Below are positions 37,215 to 49,639 of a DNA stretch of 64,000 nt, in pieces (positions within the stretch are counted from its first letter, which is position 1; every line of letters begins with the position of its first letter). Source of the stretch: Trileptium ribeirensis (taxonomy: Eukaryota; Nematoda; Enoplea; Enoplida; Thoracostomopsidae); contig JASANE010003898.1 in NCBI GenBank assembly GCA_030248225.1, positions 1 to 64,000 of the forward strand. The letters run 5' to 3'. The translations under genes were made by a program, and so were the position numbers. The notes below the pieces were generated by a model, which worked only from the letters and a program-made list of their open reading frames with translations, searched no databases and was not told where the DNA came from.

Positions 37215-37351
37215 TTTTGGAATATTTTTGAGGTTTCGAGAAGTTTACGTCCTGCTTCAACAGCCGACAATTCAAAGATGAACAGAAAATAGTCGCACAC
37301 GGTTGACATGGCAAGATTCTTCAGTGAAAATAGCCCAAACCGTAGGCGATC
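37215..37351 (-). CDS. Rictor: Rictor exon, middle region
   Basis: The acceptor is TATTTTGGTTTCAG and the donor is CCAAAA|gtaaga. The peptide includes LKNLAMSTVCDYFLFIFELS and then AGRKLLETSKIFQ. The family has L-S-Q-H-Y-F-L-F-I-G-T-L followed by G-V-K-M-L-E and V-F-Q at this place. The exon is 137 nt, phase 0 in and phase 2 out, matching the next exon. Confidence 0.87.
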
Positions 37352-38438
37352 CTGAAACCAAAATAGAAACATTTTACAAGTTCCGTATACTACAAAAAAC
37401 CATAGTATTATTGTTTTCGAAAGCATCAAATTCGTTGAAGTATTATGCTAATTATGTCAAATTAAAAAAACTAGTATTTCGAGCAATAAACCCACAAACT
37501 CAGCGACTGGAGCTGCGAACAAAGAACTCAGGCGCCGCAATTTCAAAGCAAGACCTAAGTAAGGTTTTTAGCCATCTTCTATAACATGACATTCCAATCA
37601 ACTGAGTGGTAATACGCAGCTAAATTACTTTATGTAAAGAGATAAAGAACTTTCCCAGATTAAGCGACAAAAACACTAATTAACTCACTCTAGTGTTAGC
37701 CGGCATTTGATGCCGGCGATTTCACTATTACTCACCTCATTCCCGGTGATCATCAAGCACAGAAACGCCAAGGTTTTGCGGAATTAGGGATAGTTTGGAC
37801 ACCTGTCGTATTGTGTTGTGTGTGTCCGTGGGAGGTACGCCCAAACCAAAGCCCATGTTCTGAGGGATGGTCGGATGGGACGATAACAAATTGTTCATTC
37901 GTTTCCTCCAAAACTTCAGCTCCCGGAGCTAACTCCACAAAACGTGAGGTGTTCGATGAAAAACGCCCGCGCCATCAAACATCGGTAAAAATTACAGTGC
38001 ATGAAAGGATCATATGCATGCACTCTTTGATATATTAAGAAACTAGAAATTTACAAAAAGCATCAGTTATCTTTATTATTAGTTTTAAATCTAACCTAAC
38101 CCTACAAAAGTAACAATAAAAAAGTCTAAAAGATACTAGTCCTTGCCATCACATTAGTACAGAAAACAGCTGCAGAGGATTCAATAGAATGTCGCTGATT
38201 CATCTCTCCGAATGATCACCTCCACAAATTTCCGGTTCGGGCTCCCACAAATTTTCGAAGCCCATTCATTGAATCACGGATCCGAAGGTAATTTCATGAG
38301 CACCGTCATCTCTCGTATCGAGCCATTTTAAATGAGTTTCAATTTTAAGGTAATTAAAAAATTTACCAATTATAACAATTTCCCACATACTTGTCTGCAC
38401 TAACCTTAGCTAAACTAAAGTCTTAGGTCGACACTCAC

Positions 38439-38498
38439 CTTCGCTAAGTTCGAAACAAGCTCGTTCACCACCGACAGGAGATTTCGGTCACTTGGAGT
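38439..38498 (-). CDS. Rictor: Rictor exon, middle region (20 codons)
   Basis: A 60-nt exon lies between GATTTGTTTTTAG and GCGAAG|gtgagt. The peptide TPSDRNLLSVVNELVSNLAK corresponds to the family segment with Y-L-E-D-L-V-K-D-I. Both phases are 0, and direct joining to the 37351 exon reproduces the family spacing with only a few residues fewer. Confidence 0.76.
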
Positions 38499-39559
38499 CT
38501 AAAAACAAATCGTTATTGTAGATAATTATTTGTCAGGCGGCAGTATCAAAACGAATATTCTCCCAATTCCGCAATATTATTTTCAAATGCTACAACATAC
38601 TGCAGTAACTAGCTAGACAATAATTTATACCCGTTACCATAGATATACAGTCGCTGACAGGAAACACTGCTCAAAAACGCACACCCACGCAACCGTGTTT
38701 AAACGTCTTGCTGGACGTACGCGTTTGAACACTTTGCAATGCTTGCGCGTGTGCTGCTAATTGTGTCCGTGGCGAGTACTGTTTACTACAGTACTCGCTA
38801 CAAATGAGTGTCGCCTTTCGAACGACCGAATATTGAACAGAGAATTTAGTTATTATCGAACAACACTCGAACTTTTTTCGAAAAAACTTAGATCAGCTCT
38901 CGCACAGATTTAAAAATAGCGCTCCTAAACTTCAACTTCAAAAATCTTTTAAATTTATTCAACGAACCACAAGCAAGCAGCATTTATTTCTGTCGATTAT
39001 TGCAGCTTCAGATGCACTGCTACATTAGGATCCTCAAGTCAAGTTTTCTGCGAATCCTGAGTTACAGGGGGAGCTTTGACATGATCTTTGACAATTATTT
39101 TTATGATTTCGCCAATGGCTAACGTTATTTTGTTAATATCGGTTGAAGTGGGTTGCGGGATTATAGTTGCACTAGTAATTTAAAAACTATTGCATTTCAT
39201 AACATACCTGAAACCCAAACTACATTTTGAACCACTGCCATTAAACACGCATATTGTTTTCGGTGTTTGGCTTTCAGCTGTTGGATTTTAAGCCCTTTTA
39301 ATTTTATTATCGGCATTTATAAATAAAATTTTAGCTAGGTGCTGGAAATAGTTACTGATATGGAAATAGGTAGCTATATTGGAGGTTAGTTAGGTACTAG
39401 AAATAGTGCTCACAGGGTCACTTCAGTGCCCAATTTGATCAAGTTTGCTTTTTAACGGACCTAAATCGTACTTTGCGCGAGCCAAATACGAAACGTCGAA
39501 GTTTTGAGGTCCCAGAAACACGATTAGCGAAATTTCATGGCTACACGAAGGTAGCTAGG

Positions 39560-40400
39560 CACTGCAAAAAATGGTGTTGACATTGGAAATGGCACTCGGG
39601 TCAGTGACTTAACCGTTGCTGATGACATCGCGCTAATGACTGAAACGAAACCTGAACTACAGAGTATGCTGAATCGTCCGCATAGCACAGCCGGCAGAAT
39701 TAGTCTAGCCGTCAATGAGAAGAAGACACAGGTGATGTGTTGTTTCAGTTATCACAAACTGTGAATGATGCACCGCTGAAGCAAGTTACAATTTTTATAT
39801 TTCTTAGCAGCGAAATTGATCATACTGGAGCTGCAGGAATCGATATTATCCTCGCGCATAGGGTAAGCTGGAATGGCCATGCGATCACTAAACCGCCTGT
39901 GGTTCCAGAGATCAGTAAGCATGCAAACCAAGACGCAAGTGTACATGGCAAGTGTGCGTTCAGTGCTTTTACGCGGTTGTGAGGCTTGGTCCATACTGAA
40001 GGAGTCATTTGCACATCGATGTTGGCGTCAAATTCTGCGAACATCATATCTGTCACAAATGTTGAAGTTCGGCTGCGATTCGGTGTGACGGAAACACTGG
40101 ATCCCTACATTAAAAGAATGCTGTTGACATGATTGAATCATGTAGCGAGGATGCAACATGACAGACTGGCCTACAAAATCATGTTCAGTAATGTAGTTGG
40201 GTGGAATAGACCAGTGGGCGATGTAAGAAAAAACCGTGGTTGAGACGCATATTCGACGATGGCAATGTTCCAGTCATCAAAAACAATTTACTGGAAATGC
40301 TCGTCAGTGGTAAACGGATTGGCTTCTCTTTCTCAAAGGAATGGCACAACATCGTGATGTCTTCATGTTCAATATTGGTTGTGTGATCAGTCCCATGGCG
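39560..40400 (+). pseudogene. RTE-type LINE reverse transcriptase tail, decayed
   Basis: Plus-strand frames interrupted by shifts carry VSDLTVADDIALMTETKPEL (the A-D-D catalytic box region), NEKKTQVM (the K-T box), SSEIDHTGAAG, then VYMASVRSVLLRGCEAWSIL, HRCWRQILR and later LNHVARMQHDRLAYK with VVGWNRP. This order and wording are typical of the 3' half of RTE LINE polymerases, of the kind abundant in trematodes. It sits in the intron between the 41603 and 38498 Rictor exons. Confidence 0.85.
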
Positions 40401-41602
40401 AGATGCATGCTAATAGATTTTACCTGGATGAATAAAAACAATGCTCACAAAGGCATTAGGCGGCCCAATTTGACCAAGTTTGCTTTTTATGGACCCTAAT
40501 TGCACTTTGGACCAGCCAGCTACGAAAAATCGAATTTTTGGGCCTCCAGAATTATGATTAGCCCAATTTTAGCCAACTAGCAAGCTTGGACAGAAAAAGC
40601 TGGTACAAACATCTATATTGGACCAAATAATGATAATAAGAGGCTTTTCAGTTATCCTGTGGGTTCCGGGGGTATCAGACAGCCAAAAGGGCTCCGTTGG
40701 ACAACAGAGAAGAGAGATATGGGTAAAAAGTAGCTCAAAGGCCGCCAACTACAGTACCCGCCAAAAATGAGGGTAAGCTCGCTCGAAATAATTTTTTTCT
40801 AAAAATACATTTTATTATTAATTTAAATAGTTTCGAAATCTCGAGTGAACCACTCGCTCAAACTCGCTCGCTCGAAATGCGATAGTTATCTTTGGCGCGT
40901 ACTTTAACAAGTTATGACCAAAAAACCGGTCTAAACGTCTAAATGTGTCAAAAACACCGTGTGCATCTGTTATGGCGATACAACTGCACCAATTTTATAG
41001 ACACAGCCAATGAACCAGGTCAAAATAATGCCCAAAGCATGTACAAATACAATGCCGAAGACTTTTTGATGTTTCCCAGCGTTATCGAGTTATGCCCCGA
41101 AATGTAAAAAATCATTTGCAATCATCACTGCTATACTTTATACATAATGTGTAAAACAGGAATTTTTAGCCCAACGTTGTGTGAGCGCTACACACCTAAC
41201 CACTGGGACCATATCGCCAAATTAATTTTAAATCCTCGGCGTGAAAAGATCTAATAGCCATGTGTCGATAACGCAGTTTTGAGAGAAAAAACAATGCAAG
41301 CTGGTCAATTGGTGTACACGCATACCTGCAAACTATAGACACCAAAAACCCACCGGAAACTTATTACTAAACCGCTAGGTCCGACTGAAAAATACATGAA
41401 AAAGACGAATTTTTCCTTATTCTGTGGAAGAAACGTGACTGTAAGTTATGGTTTCTCTTCGTTTCACTCACAACTCCCTTGTCAGGGGTTTGTGGTTTCG
41501 CTCCGATTTTATAATCTACTAGCGAATTCTTCAACTATCTGTCGGGCCAAAACTTTGAAATTGTAGCAATTATTCGAAATAGAAAATTAGTATTTAGCTA
41601 AC

Positions 41603-41723
41603 CTGGTCAATAAGAATTTTTATCACAGCAACTCCGCACCTTCGATATATCCCTGTTTCGTCAGTCAACTTCGGGAAATCGCCACACGACGGATGATAAA
41701 ATTTTATCAACTGTTCAACGAAT
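41603..41723 (-). CDS. Rictor: Rictor exon, middle region
   Basis: The acceptor is TTATTGTCACTTCAG and the donor is GACCAG|gttagc. The peptide FVEQLIKFYHPSCGDFPKLT then RRCGVAVIKILIDQ matches the family segment F-V-R-R-L-L-Y-F-Y-K-P-S-S and the following L-x-x-x-G-x-x-x-x-x-x-L-L helix. It ends in phase 0 and joins the next exon cleanly. Confidence 0.83.
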
Positions 41724-41925
41724 CTGAAGTGACAATAAAACGCAGCACTTCAAGTCAACAATTATTTAGCGTTTTTAAACAACATAACTATTTTAATGAC
41801 TTGCCAGGTATTACGCACTGTAAAACTCATATAGCATCCTGAACTTATTTATAAAAGATTTTTTGTTTAATAAGATCACATCGCGATAAAGAAAAGGTGA
41901 ACATGGCGATCCGGAATAAAGAGAA

Positions 41926-42265
41926 GACGGCCTGTGCACAGGTCCCAAATCCTCCATGTTTGTGAGCTTTTTACCCATGTCCGACCCCACTAAATCACCA
42001 TTATATTCCACTAAATACAAAATTTTACTGACTCTAAATTTATGCTTTCTGTATGCAAAAAGTTTTTGAAACATTAATTACCACCATTTCTAATGCTAAA
42101 AACGTCGTTTTATAGCCCGAAAATACTTGTATAACGGTAAAAGTATATCAAAATATGTAGCATTTTAGGCATAATTTACCCCCGCCCCACTTTAAAATTT
42201 CCCCAGAGAATGAAGATTGGGTCCCACGAAGAGCCCACTTTTCGGAAGGATCTGGACAAGCCATA
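41926..42265. mobile_element. MITE family B copy, about 335 bp
   Basis: The ends CGGCCTGTGCACAG and CTGGACAAGCC are related to the 27.3-kb copy. The interior has AAACATTAATTACCACCATT and GCTAAAAACGTCGTT. The flanks contain ATAAAGA on both sides, a possible target duplication. Confidence 0.75.
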
Positions 42266-42718
42266 AAGAAGGAAAACCCCGTTCGGCACACTGCGATTCC
42301 TATCGGCGGCGCTGTGAAACGAGGCCCCTTTCATGATCAAATTTCGATTGTAAGATCTGCTGAAGAGTGTGAGACTACCCAGCCATCCCACGTTAACGCC
42401 CGCGATATGTTACGGTCGTTTCCGTAATTAGCCCCCATGTTTTCCAACAACCAAATGGGTCCAAAAAACGAAAAAATGACCCACCCCAACCAGCATTTGT
42501 TGAACCATCACACCCAGCACCCACGGTTTCTACCCGCTCAACATAAATATTCGGGATGATCTAGTGCGGTGTGCTGCTGAGAGTATGCTAACGATCGAAA
42601 GACAAGAATATTTTCGGGCTAGGTTAACCTTATTAATTCTGATATCAGCTCGACGATCTAGAGATTGTAAAAATTTATTAACGAAACGACTTCCTCATCA
42701 TCTTTTTGTACTACTCAC

Positions 42719-42757
42719 TTGGCGCAATTCGGATCAGCGAGCGACTGCGGAATGCGA
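42719..42757 (-). CDS. Rictor: Possible 39-nt Rictor microexon
   Basis: A 39-nt stretch lies between TTTCATCTTAG and GCCAA|gtgagt. Read in the phase demanded by the next exon it gives RIPQSLADPNCA plus a split lysine codon that joins exactly to FVEQLIKFY. The family has a D-E-Q-L-H-R stretch at this place. The splice sites and phase are good, but the peptide is too short for similarity alone to carry the call. Confidence 0.45.
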
Positions 42758-42889
42758 CTAAGATGAAATAGAATAACGTCCACAGCGTTCCAATCCCACG
42801 ATGTTGGATTCGAGTACGGTGTTATGACGCCGCACTCTTTGATCCTCGCAGGAAGCGTTGACAGCGAAACAGACGCCTCAAATAGTATA

Positions 42890-42995
42890 TGACTTAAATT
42901 AATGTAATTAATTTATGATTTATATAATTATATTAATTATGATAATATATTATAATCAATATACGTATCATAATTAATTTGAATATATTAAAAAT
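42890..42995. repeat. A/T-only low-complexity stretch
   Basis: About 100 bases almost free of G and C, with TATAATTATATTAATTATGA-type self-complementary sequence, in a Rictor intron. Confidence 0.7.
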
Positions 42996-43989
42996 GTTTA
43001 CTCAAGTATTAATATTGCGCCTAAAAGACAAATGCTGTACCATTATAATGATCACATGATGGTGGTGGTCGTATTGAAGCTGTTTTCACAATCTAAGATA
43101 TAAAAATTATCTGAGGAAATGAAGTCCTGGTTAGGTATTCATAACGATGCAAATCATTGGAGGAAAAATGAATTTTCGCTTGGACTATTTTAAAACCTTT
43201 ACGATGATTTTTGTTAATGAGAAAATGTTCGGTTTATGGATTCTCTTTGTTATTTCATATATAATACAACAAAAACATACTTAAAATTGCAAGCCTCAAA
43301 ATATTGTTAGCCTGTCTAAAATACCCAAACAATAATTCGTAGTTGGACAAGTTGTAACAGTTTTACTTATAGATTTTGATAAGATACAGTTCAGAAGGCG
43401 TTCGGCAACACGTAGCATTAATATATGTAGGGGGATATGGTAGGAATGATATGGTTTGACAAAATGTTAAATAGGGTTAATATTTCACTGTACAGACTAG
43501 CCCACTGGGTCGGACGCGCTTTGTATTCTTACGAAAAAATTTTTATACACTAATCATTGTTATTCACGCATAACTACAAAACCTGGGTTTCACTTATCCC
43601 GACGAGGACTCACTAAGCCGCCCACGACTCGATGTAAATGGTAGCGGCGCCTTCAAGCCACAACAGAAAAAAGAAAACTCCTCGTAAAAATAATAATTGT
43701 GGCAATCGCCAAAAGAAATCTGAAGAAAGTCTGTGTCGGCGTCCTAGCGTTCAGCTGTGGACGCTGACAAACTGTGACGGACAAATCTCTCCAGAAGTAA
43801 ACCACAGCACACGAGTGTCGTTCATTCGATGCTCGCTCTAACAATTTCATTTTACGAATGAATGAGATTGTTTTAAATTTATAATAATTTTATATAAATT
43901 TGCTCCAGAACTACTCGAGGATTTACAAATTTTGTTCGACTGATTGTCGATGTTCGTTTGTTGAAAAACGGCATAGTCATGGAACTTAC

Positions 43990-44244
43990 ATTTTCTGCTG
44001 GAACTGATTCGAGCGATGTGTTGAAGTCGTTCAGCGACAGCTCATCAGAGCAATCGTGCAGTGTGCGATATCGTGTCACAGTCGCTTTGAGCATCCCACT
44101 CGACGGAGCTCGATGTCGATGAATGGCCTTCATTAGCGTGCTGCACTGATTGGCGATAAGGTCGACCTGTCTGAAACTCCGCAAATCGCACAATGCAACA
44201 ACAGTTGTTGGTTTACCCTCCCAAGCGATGAGTACAACGGCTTG
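43990..44244 (-). CDS. Rictor: Probable Rictor exon, N-terminal/middle region
   Basis: The exon is 85 whole codons between an acceptor with a weak pyrimidine tract (TTAACTGAG) and a strong donor AAAAT|gtaagt. The peptide starts QAVVLIAWEGKPTTVVALCD, continues through a helix VDLIANQCSTLMKAIHRHR, and ends NTSLESVPAEN. Position, phase 0 entry from the previous exon and helix spacing fit the Rictor segment with GLVEVI and L-L-G-E-L-L, but residue identity is low. The next exon found starts in another phase, so one or more exons are missing after it. Confidence 0.6.
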
Positions 44245-44639
44245 CTCAGTTAATTATTTTCAACTTTGTTCAAATTTTCCACACTCTCTGAACGAACTTA
44301 TTTCAGAGTTGTTCCAACTTTATTCGATACTTGTCCGGGGGTAGATAAACATTTTTTCGATTTTTGTTCGAGTTCGAACATTGGCACTTACTTGTGGCTA
44401 GTAGTGATACTCGTTACTCGTAGCAGGATAATACCTAATTTCTCTAATGCCAACATAGTCGATACAGAAGATATATGAATTACATGTGATTTTCCTGTTG
44501 TACACGGATACCGAGAATGGTAACGACATGGTATTTCGTATATTTAAACTCATTTAACAACTACAATCGAAAAGATTCGCAACAATGAATTTGTACCTTG
44601 CAGGGCTCGAAAATAATAATTATTCTAAAACACACCAAC

Positions 44640-44782
44640 CTTGAGTATGTCATATCGTCCGGAACAAGTAAGCCACCAGCAGAAAACGAGTAGCCAGGAG
44701 ATGAAGACAAAAGCGTTGTCGGAGCAGCAACTTGATTGTTGAACGCAAATTGTACCCAGTCGAGTGGCATCATCTCGCCAGC
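44640..44782 (-). CDS. Rictor: Probable Rictor exon, N-terminal region
   Basis: The acceptor is CAAGTTTTTAG and the donor is CTCAAG|gttggt. The phase left by the 53153 exon selects the frame beginning WRDDATRLGTICV and ending CSGRYDILK. This fits the family segments G-x-x-x-D-x-W-R-L and, in the final helix, N-G-L-L-E-G-L. The alternative frame (starting AGEMMPLDW) is also open but its phases fit neither neighbour. The hydrophobic stretch FVFISWLLVFCWWL occupies the place of the family's LALILSAFI helix. Length is 143 nt, ending in phase 0. Confidence 0.68.
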
Positions 44783-45689
44783 CTAAAAACTTGTAATTGG
44801 CAAAGCCATGGCAGAGGCAGAGTAGCTACACGACGCTTAGTGACTATTTCGACGTTCCAAATTCATTTCTCTGAGCCACTTTAAAGTGTCATGATAAAAA
44901 TAATCCACCCGCAATACTTTACTGACAACGCCACAGCCATGTTAATCATGTTTCAAAGTCGTAGAACCCGTTATTTCTTCCTCTCATGACCAACAATAAG
45001 AAGCCCTTTGAAATTTAAAAAGAAAAATTATAATTTGAAAATTTTCCGTTGTAGTGATCCTTGCACTTGCTTTTTAGTACATTCCGTGCAAATACGATCG
45101 CTTTTATCATATTCAAATACCCCGAAAATCATATAAGACACATTTTAATCACCTACATACCTCTATATTGAAAAACTGACAAAATTCGGCTACTTCTAGG
45201 GTCAAAATTTAGTAACTGGCTCTGGAACCGTTCCCCTTGCTTAGAAACGTACCCAACGTGCGAATAAAACAACGAAACCAATGCGTCTAATGGGTTAAAT
45301 AATCCTATCGTTCACCTCCAACTAAGAAGCAAGAAACTTTGACAAAATTTAGAAAATTTCACTTTTTGAAAATTTTTTAAACGTTGACTTATACAGTACT
45401 CGCTATAAATTATTTAAACTTGGGCTTATACAGTACTCGCCATAATTGACTGACGTATTACGAACAACAAACAAGTTACAAAATAAAACTTTATTTTCTC
45501 AAGTACAACTTGCAAGCGGACTGGTCAATTGTAGCGAGTACTGTAGTTCGAATACAGCTGCTCTGACAAAAATGTTTAACAGCAAAATGTAATGCCAGGA
45601 AAAAGTTGTGCCTCAAATAGTGGGCAACCCCAAATACCAAATCTGTATCGGTTTGACGAGAATTTAGAGAGATCATACAGTTAGATTTT

Positions 45690-45915
45690 TATCTCGGTTA
45701 AATGCTCAAAAATCAAACGAAGTTTAATTCGATTTCGATCGTTTTCGTTTAAACGAAAATCGATTAACACAAATAGTTTCAATTACGGTAAAATAAAATA
45801 AATCTTATTTTGCGTTTAATTTAGCGTAACTTCGTTTAAGCGAAAATTGATCGATTGCACTATCGTTCGATTTCGTCTGCGTTCCATTTTACGTGCACTT
45901 AATTCTGATTAGCGC
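45690..45915. mobile_element. MITE related to the 25.5-kb element, degraded
   Basis: It shares AATGCTCAAAAATC, TTCGATTTCGATCGTTT, AATTGATCGATTGCA-like and CACTTAATTCTGATTA blocks in the same order as 25521-25836. The terminal inverted repeats are worn. Confidence 0.65.
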
Positions 45916-46382
45916 AAATACAAAGTTAGATACATAACTAAACACAATCCATTACACATCGCATCAAAAATGCGAAAGGTAATCTGATACGGTTACCTGG
46001 ATTAATTTAGAAAGAGTTATACCATTTATTTTACAACGTTAGAACAATGCTAATTCCTTACAACTACAAATGTAATACGAATACTACTATTTACTTTATC
46101 AAACAGCAATGTCAATAAATACAATGCCTTTAAGCGAAAACGACTTGAAAGCTCGGCAGTTGCCATTGCGTAAACCAGCCCCTGAAATATTACACGATAT
46201 TATGAGCTGTAAATACATGTTCACACGCTCAAACTTTTCGCTCTTAAATTTTTAAGCATATTTTTGTATTTCGGATAAGTTTGTAAATGTGAGCACTGTT
46301 CAAGCGTTTCAAGGATATTGCTTTAGCCAATCATCGACGAGCATTACCTGAAAAGGTTGTGAAACTATTGAAAGATGCTCCG

Positions 46383-47060
46383 TGTAGCATTAACTAGTAA
46401 TTCTATCGAGATTGCAGAGCGTAGTGACACGTAGGTACGCCGGCAATGAGTTTCCCATACTCGAAAACGCCAGGTGCAAGCTATGACCCTCCCATGACAT
46501 CACAATAAAATTAGGAAAGTCGAGAAACCAAGGGGGCGCCATACCCCGTACCCATGAAACCATAAGCAAAACCAGCCCCACCAATGAGTTTTTTTCTCCG
46601 AAAACCCCCAAGTGAAACTTTTCAGCCGCCCAAGACATCAGAGCAAATTTTCGAATTTTGGATAGAGGAACCACGAGAGTGTCATACCTCAACCCCAATA
46701 ACTTCAAAACTGGAGGTAAATCGAAAAACAAAAAAATATGCATCGGAATTTATCATTAATTTTACCATGAAATAAAACCAATCAGAGACAAAATCGAAAG
46801 TTAAGATAAAAATAGCCTTGCTTTCGTGAAAGGTACTTTATTTAACCCTCGTTTTGACCTCTGCCACCGGAACCCGACCTCAAATAAAAAAACGCTCGGG
46901 GATGTACACGATAGATAGACTATGCCGGTTCGAATGAACCCAAGGATTGTGAAAATCGGTTAAGTCGTTACCTAGTTATGGCCGATCACAACACAGAAGG
47001 AATTTAAAAACTTTCTCCCCTGCAACATGCAATCTCTACAGAGTCCTGACTAATAAGTAT
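46383..47060. repeat. Dispersed repeat family C, copy 2
   Basis: Same block order as 30095-30860, for example CAATGAGTTTCCCATAC, GAACCACGAGAGTGTCATAC, ATAAAACCAATCAGAGA and CGTTACCTAGTTATGGCC. Open frames within it on both strands are not genes. Confidence 0.8.
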
Positions 47061-47177
47061 ACTGAATGCACTAGAATTAAAAAACCATGAAAAATATAAA
47101 ATGAGCATAAAAATAATTACCCCAGCTACTAAGGCAGTTTAAGTAACATTTTCCGACGGCCAATACTATCTAATGAA

Positions 47178-48312
47178 GTTAGCGGGGAAAGTTTTTAAAC
47201 GAGCGTCGTAACGAAACATATAACATGAAAATCACCAAATTTATGCACATACAATACCAATGTCGCTAGCGGGGAAAGTTTTTAAACGAGCGTCGTAACG
47301 AAACATATAACATGAAAATCACCAAATTTATGCACATACAATACCAATGTCGCTAGCGGGGAAAGTTTTTAAACGAGCGTCGTAACGAAACATATAACAT
47401 GAAAATCACCAAATTTATGCACATACAATACCAATGTCGCTAGCGGGGAAAGTTTTTAAACGAGCGTCGTAACGAAACATATAACATGAAAATCACCAAA
47501 TTTATGCACATACAATACCAATGTCGCTAGCGGGGAAAGTTTTTAAACGAGCGTCGTAACGAAACGTATAACATGAAAATCACCAAATTTATGCACATAC
47601 AATACCAATGTCGCTAGCGGGGAAAGTTTTTAAACGAGCGTCGTAACGAAACGTATAACATGAAAATCACCAAATTTATGCACATACAATACCAATGTCG
47701 CTAGCGGGGAAAGTTTTTAAACGAGCGTCGAAACGAAACGTATAACATGAAAATCACCAAATTTATGCACATACAATACCAATGTCGCTAGCGGGGAAAG
47801 TTTTTAAACGAGCGTCGTAACGAAACGTATAACATGAAAATCACCAAATTTATGCACATACAATACCAATGTCGCTAGCGGGGAAAGTTTTTAAACGAGC
47901 GTCGTAACGAAACGTATAACATGAAAATCACCAAATTTATGCACATACAATACCAATGTCGCTAGCGGGGAAAGATTTTAAACGAGCGTCGTAACGAAAC
48001 GTATAACATGAAAATCACCAAATTTATGCACATACAATACCAATGTCGCTAGCGGGGAAAGTTTTTAAACGAGCGTCGAAACGAAACGTATAACATGAAA
48101 ATCACCAAATTTATGCACATACAATACCAATGTCGCTAGCGGGGAAAGTTTTTAAACGAGCGTCGTAACGAAACGTATAACATGAAAATCACCAAATTTA
48201 TGCACATACAATACCAATGTCGCTAGCGGGGAAAGTTTTTAAACGAGCGTCGTAACGAAACGTATAAAGTGAAAATCACCAAATTTATGCACATACAATA
48301 CGAATGTCGCTG
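47178..48312. repeat. 87-bp satellite, 13 copies
   Basis: GCTAGCGGGGAAAG recurs every 87 bases (47265, 47352, 47439 onward). Copies are nearly identical. Variants are ordered: the first three or four carry GAAACATATAAC, later copies GAAACGTATAAC, and CGTCGAAACG appears in two copies about 348 bases (4 units) apart. The array lies in the intron between the 53153 and 44782 Rictor exons. Confidence 0.97.
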
Positions 48313-48560
48313 TTAAAGCCGAAAGAATGTCATGAAGAAGTCCATCGTGGAAGAGGATACCACAACGATCGACAAACCTACGAAGGAAACTTTTTTCAAA
48401 AAACCGCTGCCTACCAGGATGGAACGTAAAATTTAAACTTTTGAGAACGCAATGGATTTTTGCTAGGCCAAAAAATACTTTATAAATTCGGCCCTCTGAT
48501 TTTTTCTCCATTGAACGCACCAGTGGTTTCTTACTCAGCTCCCTGCTTCCTAATGTTTGC
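48303..48560 (-). other. Protein-like open frame abutting the 87-bp satellite, unidentified
   Basis: A minus-strand frame runs from unique sequence into the array. It encodes a basic, hydrophobic peptide with IYKVFFGLAKIHCVLKS, RQRFFEKSFLRRFVDRCG and LFHDGLLHDILSAL. Composition is protein-like, but I do not recognise the family and see no clear splice sites. It does not match Rictor. It may be a transposon or gene fragment. Confidence 0.3.
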
Positions 48561-48695
48561 GCAATGCGTCGCTTTTTGAAACTTGATTCCCATAAACTAT
48601 AGTAATTTAGCTAAGTTGAGGTATAGCCGGAAACCCCTTAGTAAGTTAGCCGCCCCCTCCCCGGCAAAATCCGGCATTGTGGCCCCGGCTATCAT

Positions 48696-49158
48696 TTCTG
48701 AGGTTTGCACAAGCCAGAACCCTAAGTCAAAAATTTTTCCTTATTATGACAAAAATACCATAATATATGGGTTCTGTCTCGAAAACTCATAAACATGGGG
48801 TTTGTGAGTTCTCTCTGAATAACCCAAAATTATACCTGTGTCAGGCCAGAATCGAGGAATGTCAACAATTGAAGTCCACAGAATTGGTGAACGACGCTCA
48901 GCCTGCAAAACCAGTAAGTAGAGGATTTCTGAGGTTTGCACAAGCCAGAACCCTAAGTCAAAAATTTTTCCTTATTATGACAAAAATACCATAATATATG
49001 GGTTCTGTCTCGAAAACTCATAAACATGGGGTTTGTGAGTTCTCTCTGAATAACCCAAAATTATACCTGTGTCAGGCCAGAATCGAGGAATGTCAACAAT
49101 TGAAGTCCACAGAATTGGTGAACAACGCTCAGCCTGCAAAACCAGTAAGTAGAGGATT
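48696..49158. repeat. 230-bp tandem duplication (2 copies)
   Basis: GAGGTTTGCACAAGCCAGAA begins at 48701 and again at 48931. The two 230-base copies are almost identical, differing for example at GAACGACGCTC versus GAACAACGCTC. It is noncoding. Confidence 0.95.
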
Positions 49159-49235
49159 TCATTAAATTATAACTAGCGCCGCACGAAACGAGACGCAACG
49201 TGACCATACCTACCCGGGGCCAAAATCACACAGTT

Positions 49236-49480
49236 GTTCTCAATTCATGTCGATTTTGATAATTTGGCAAGAAATCATTTCAGTGGCGTAAACAAATGGG
49301 TAGCCGCCTAAATTAGATTTCTCAAGCACTAAAATTCGTAGAATCTGCATGAATCCAGTGACGAGTTTTGTGATGCCGCGGTCAAAGATTAATTTTTTGC
49401 ACAATTTAATGTTATTGCTATTGAAATACTTGGTCCGCTTCAGTATTCCTACAGAAAATTCTTTAGCCACTCGAAAACAT
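49236..49480 (-). other. Open frame of unknown origin
   Basis: A minus-strand frame of about 76 codons with LCKKLIFDRGITKLVTGFMQ and LEKSNLGGYPFVYATEMIS, ending in a stop. Composition is protein-like, but there is no recognised family and no splice support. It is possibly a transposase fragment or chance. Confidence 0.22.
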
Positions 49481-49639
49481 TTTACTGCCAGTCACTAGTG
49501 ATTCCGAAAGCTGACGCTATAGCAAACAGAAAGATTATATAAAGAGGGCAAAAAAACCTTTTCGCTTTTGCAATGACACGCGCATCACTGATAAAATAAA
49601 ACTCGAACATTGTTACAATCAGACATGAAATTAAACTTT

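Noticed and set aside
37740..37975. Minus-strand open frames with a strong donor GAATGAG|gtgagt
   Set aside because: The 38439 and 37351 exons join in phase 0 without it, and no frame is open from a good acceptor to that donor.
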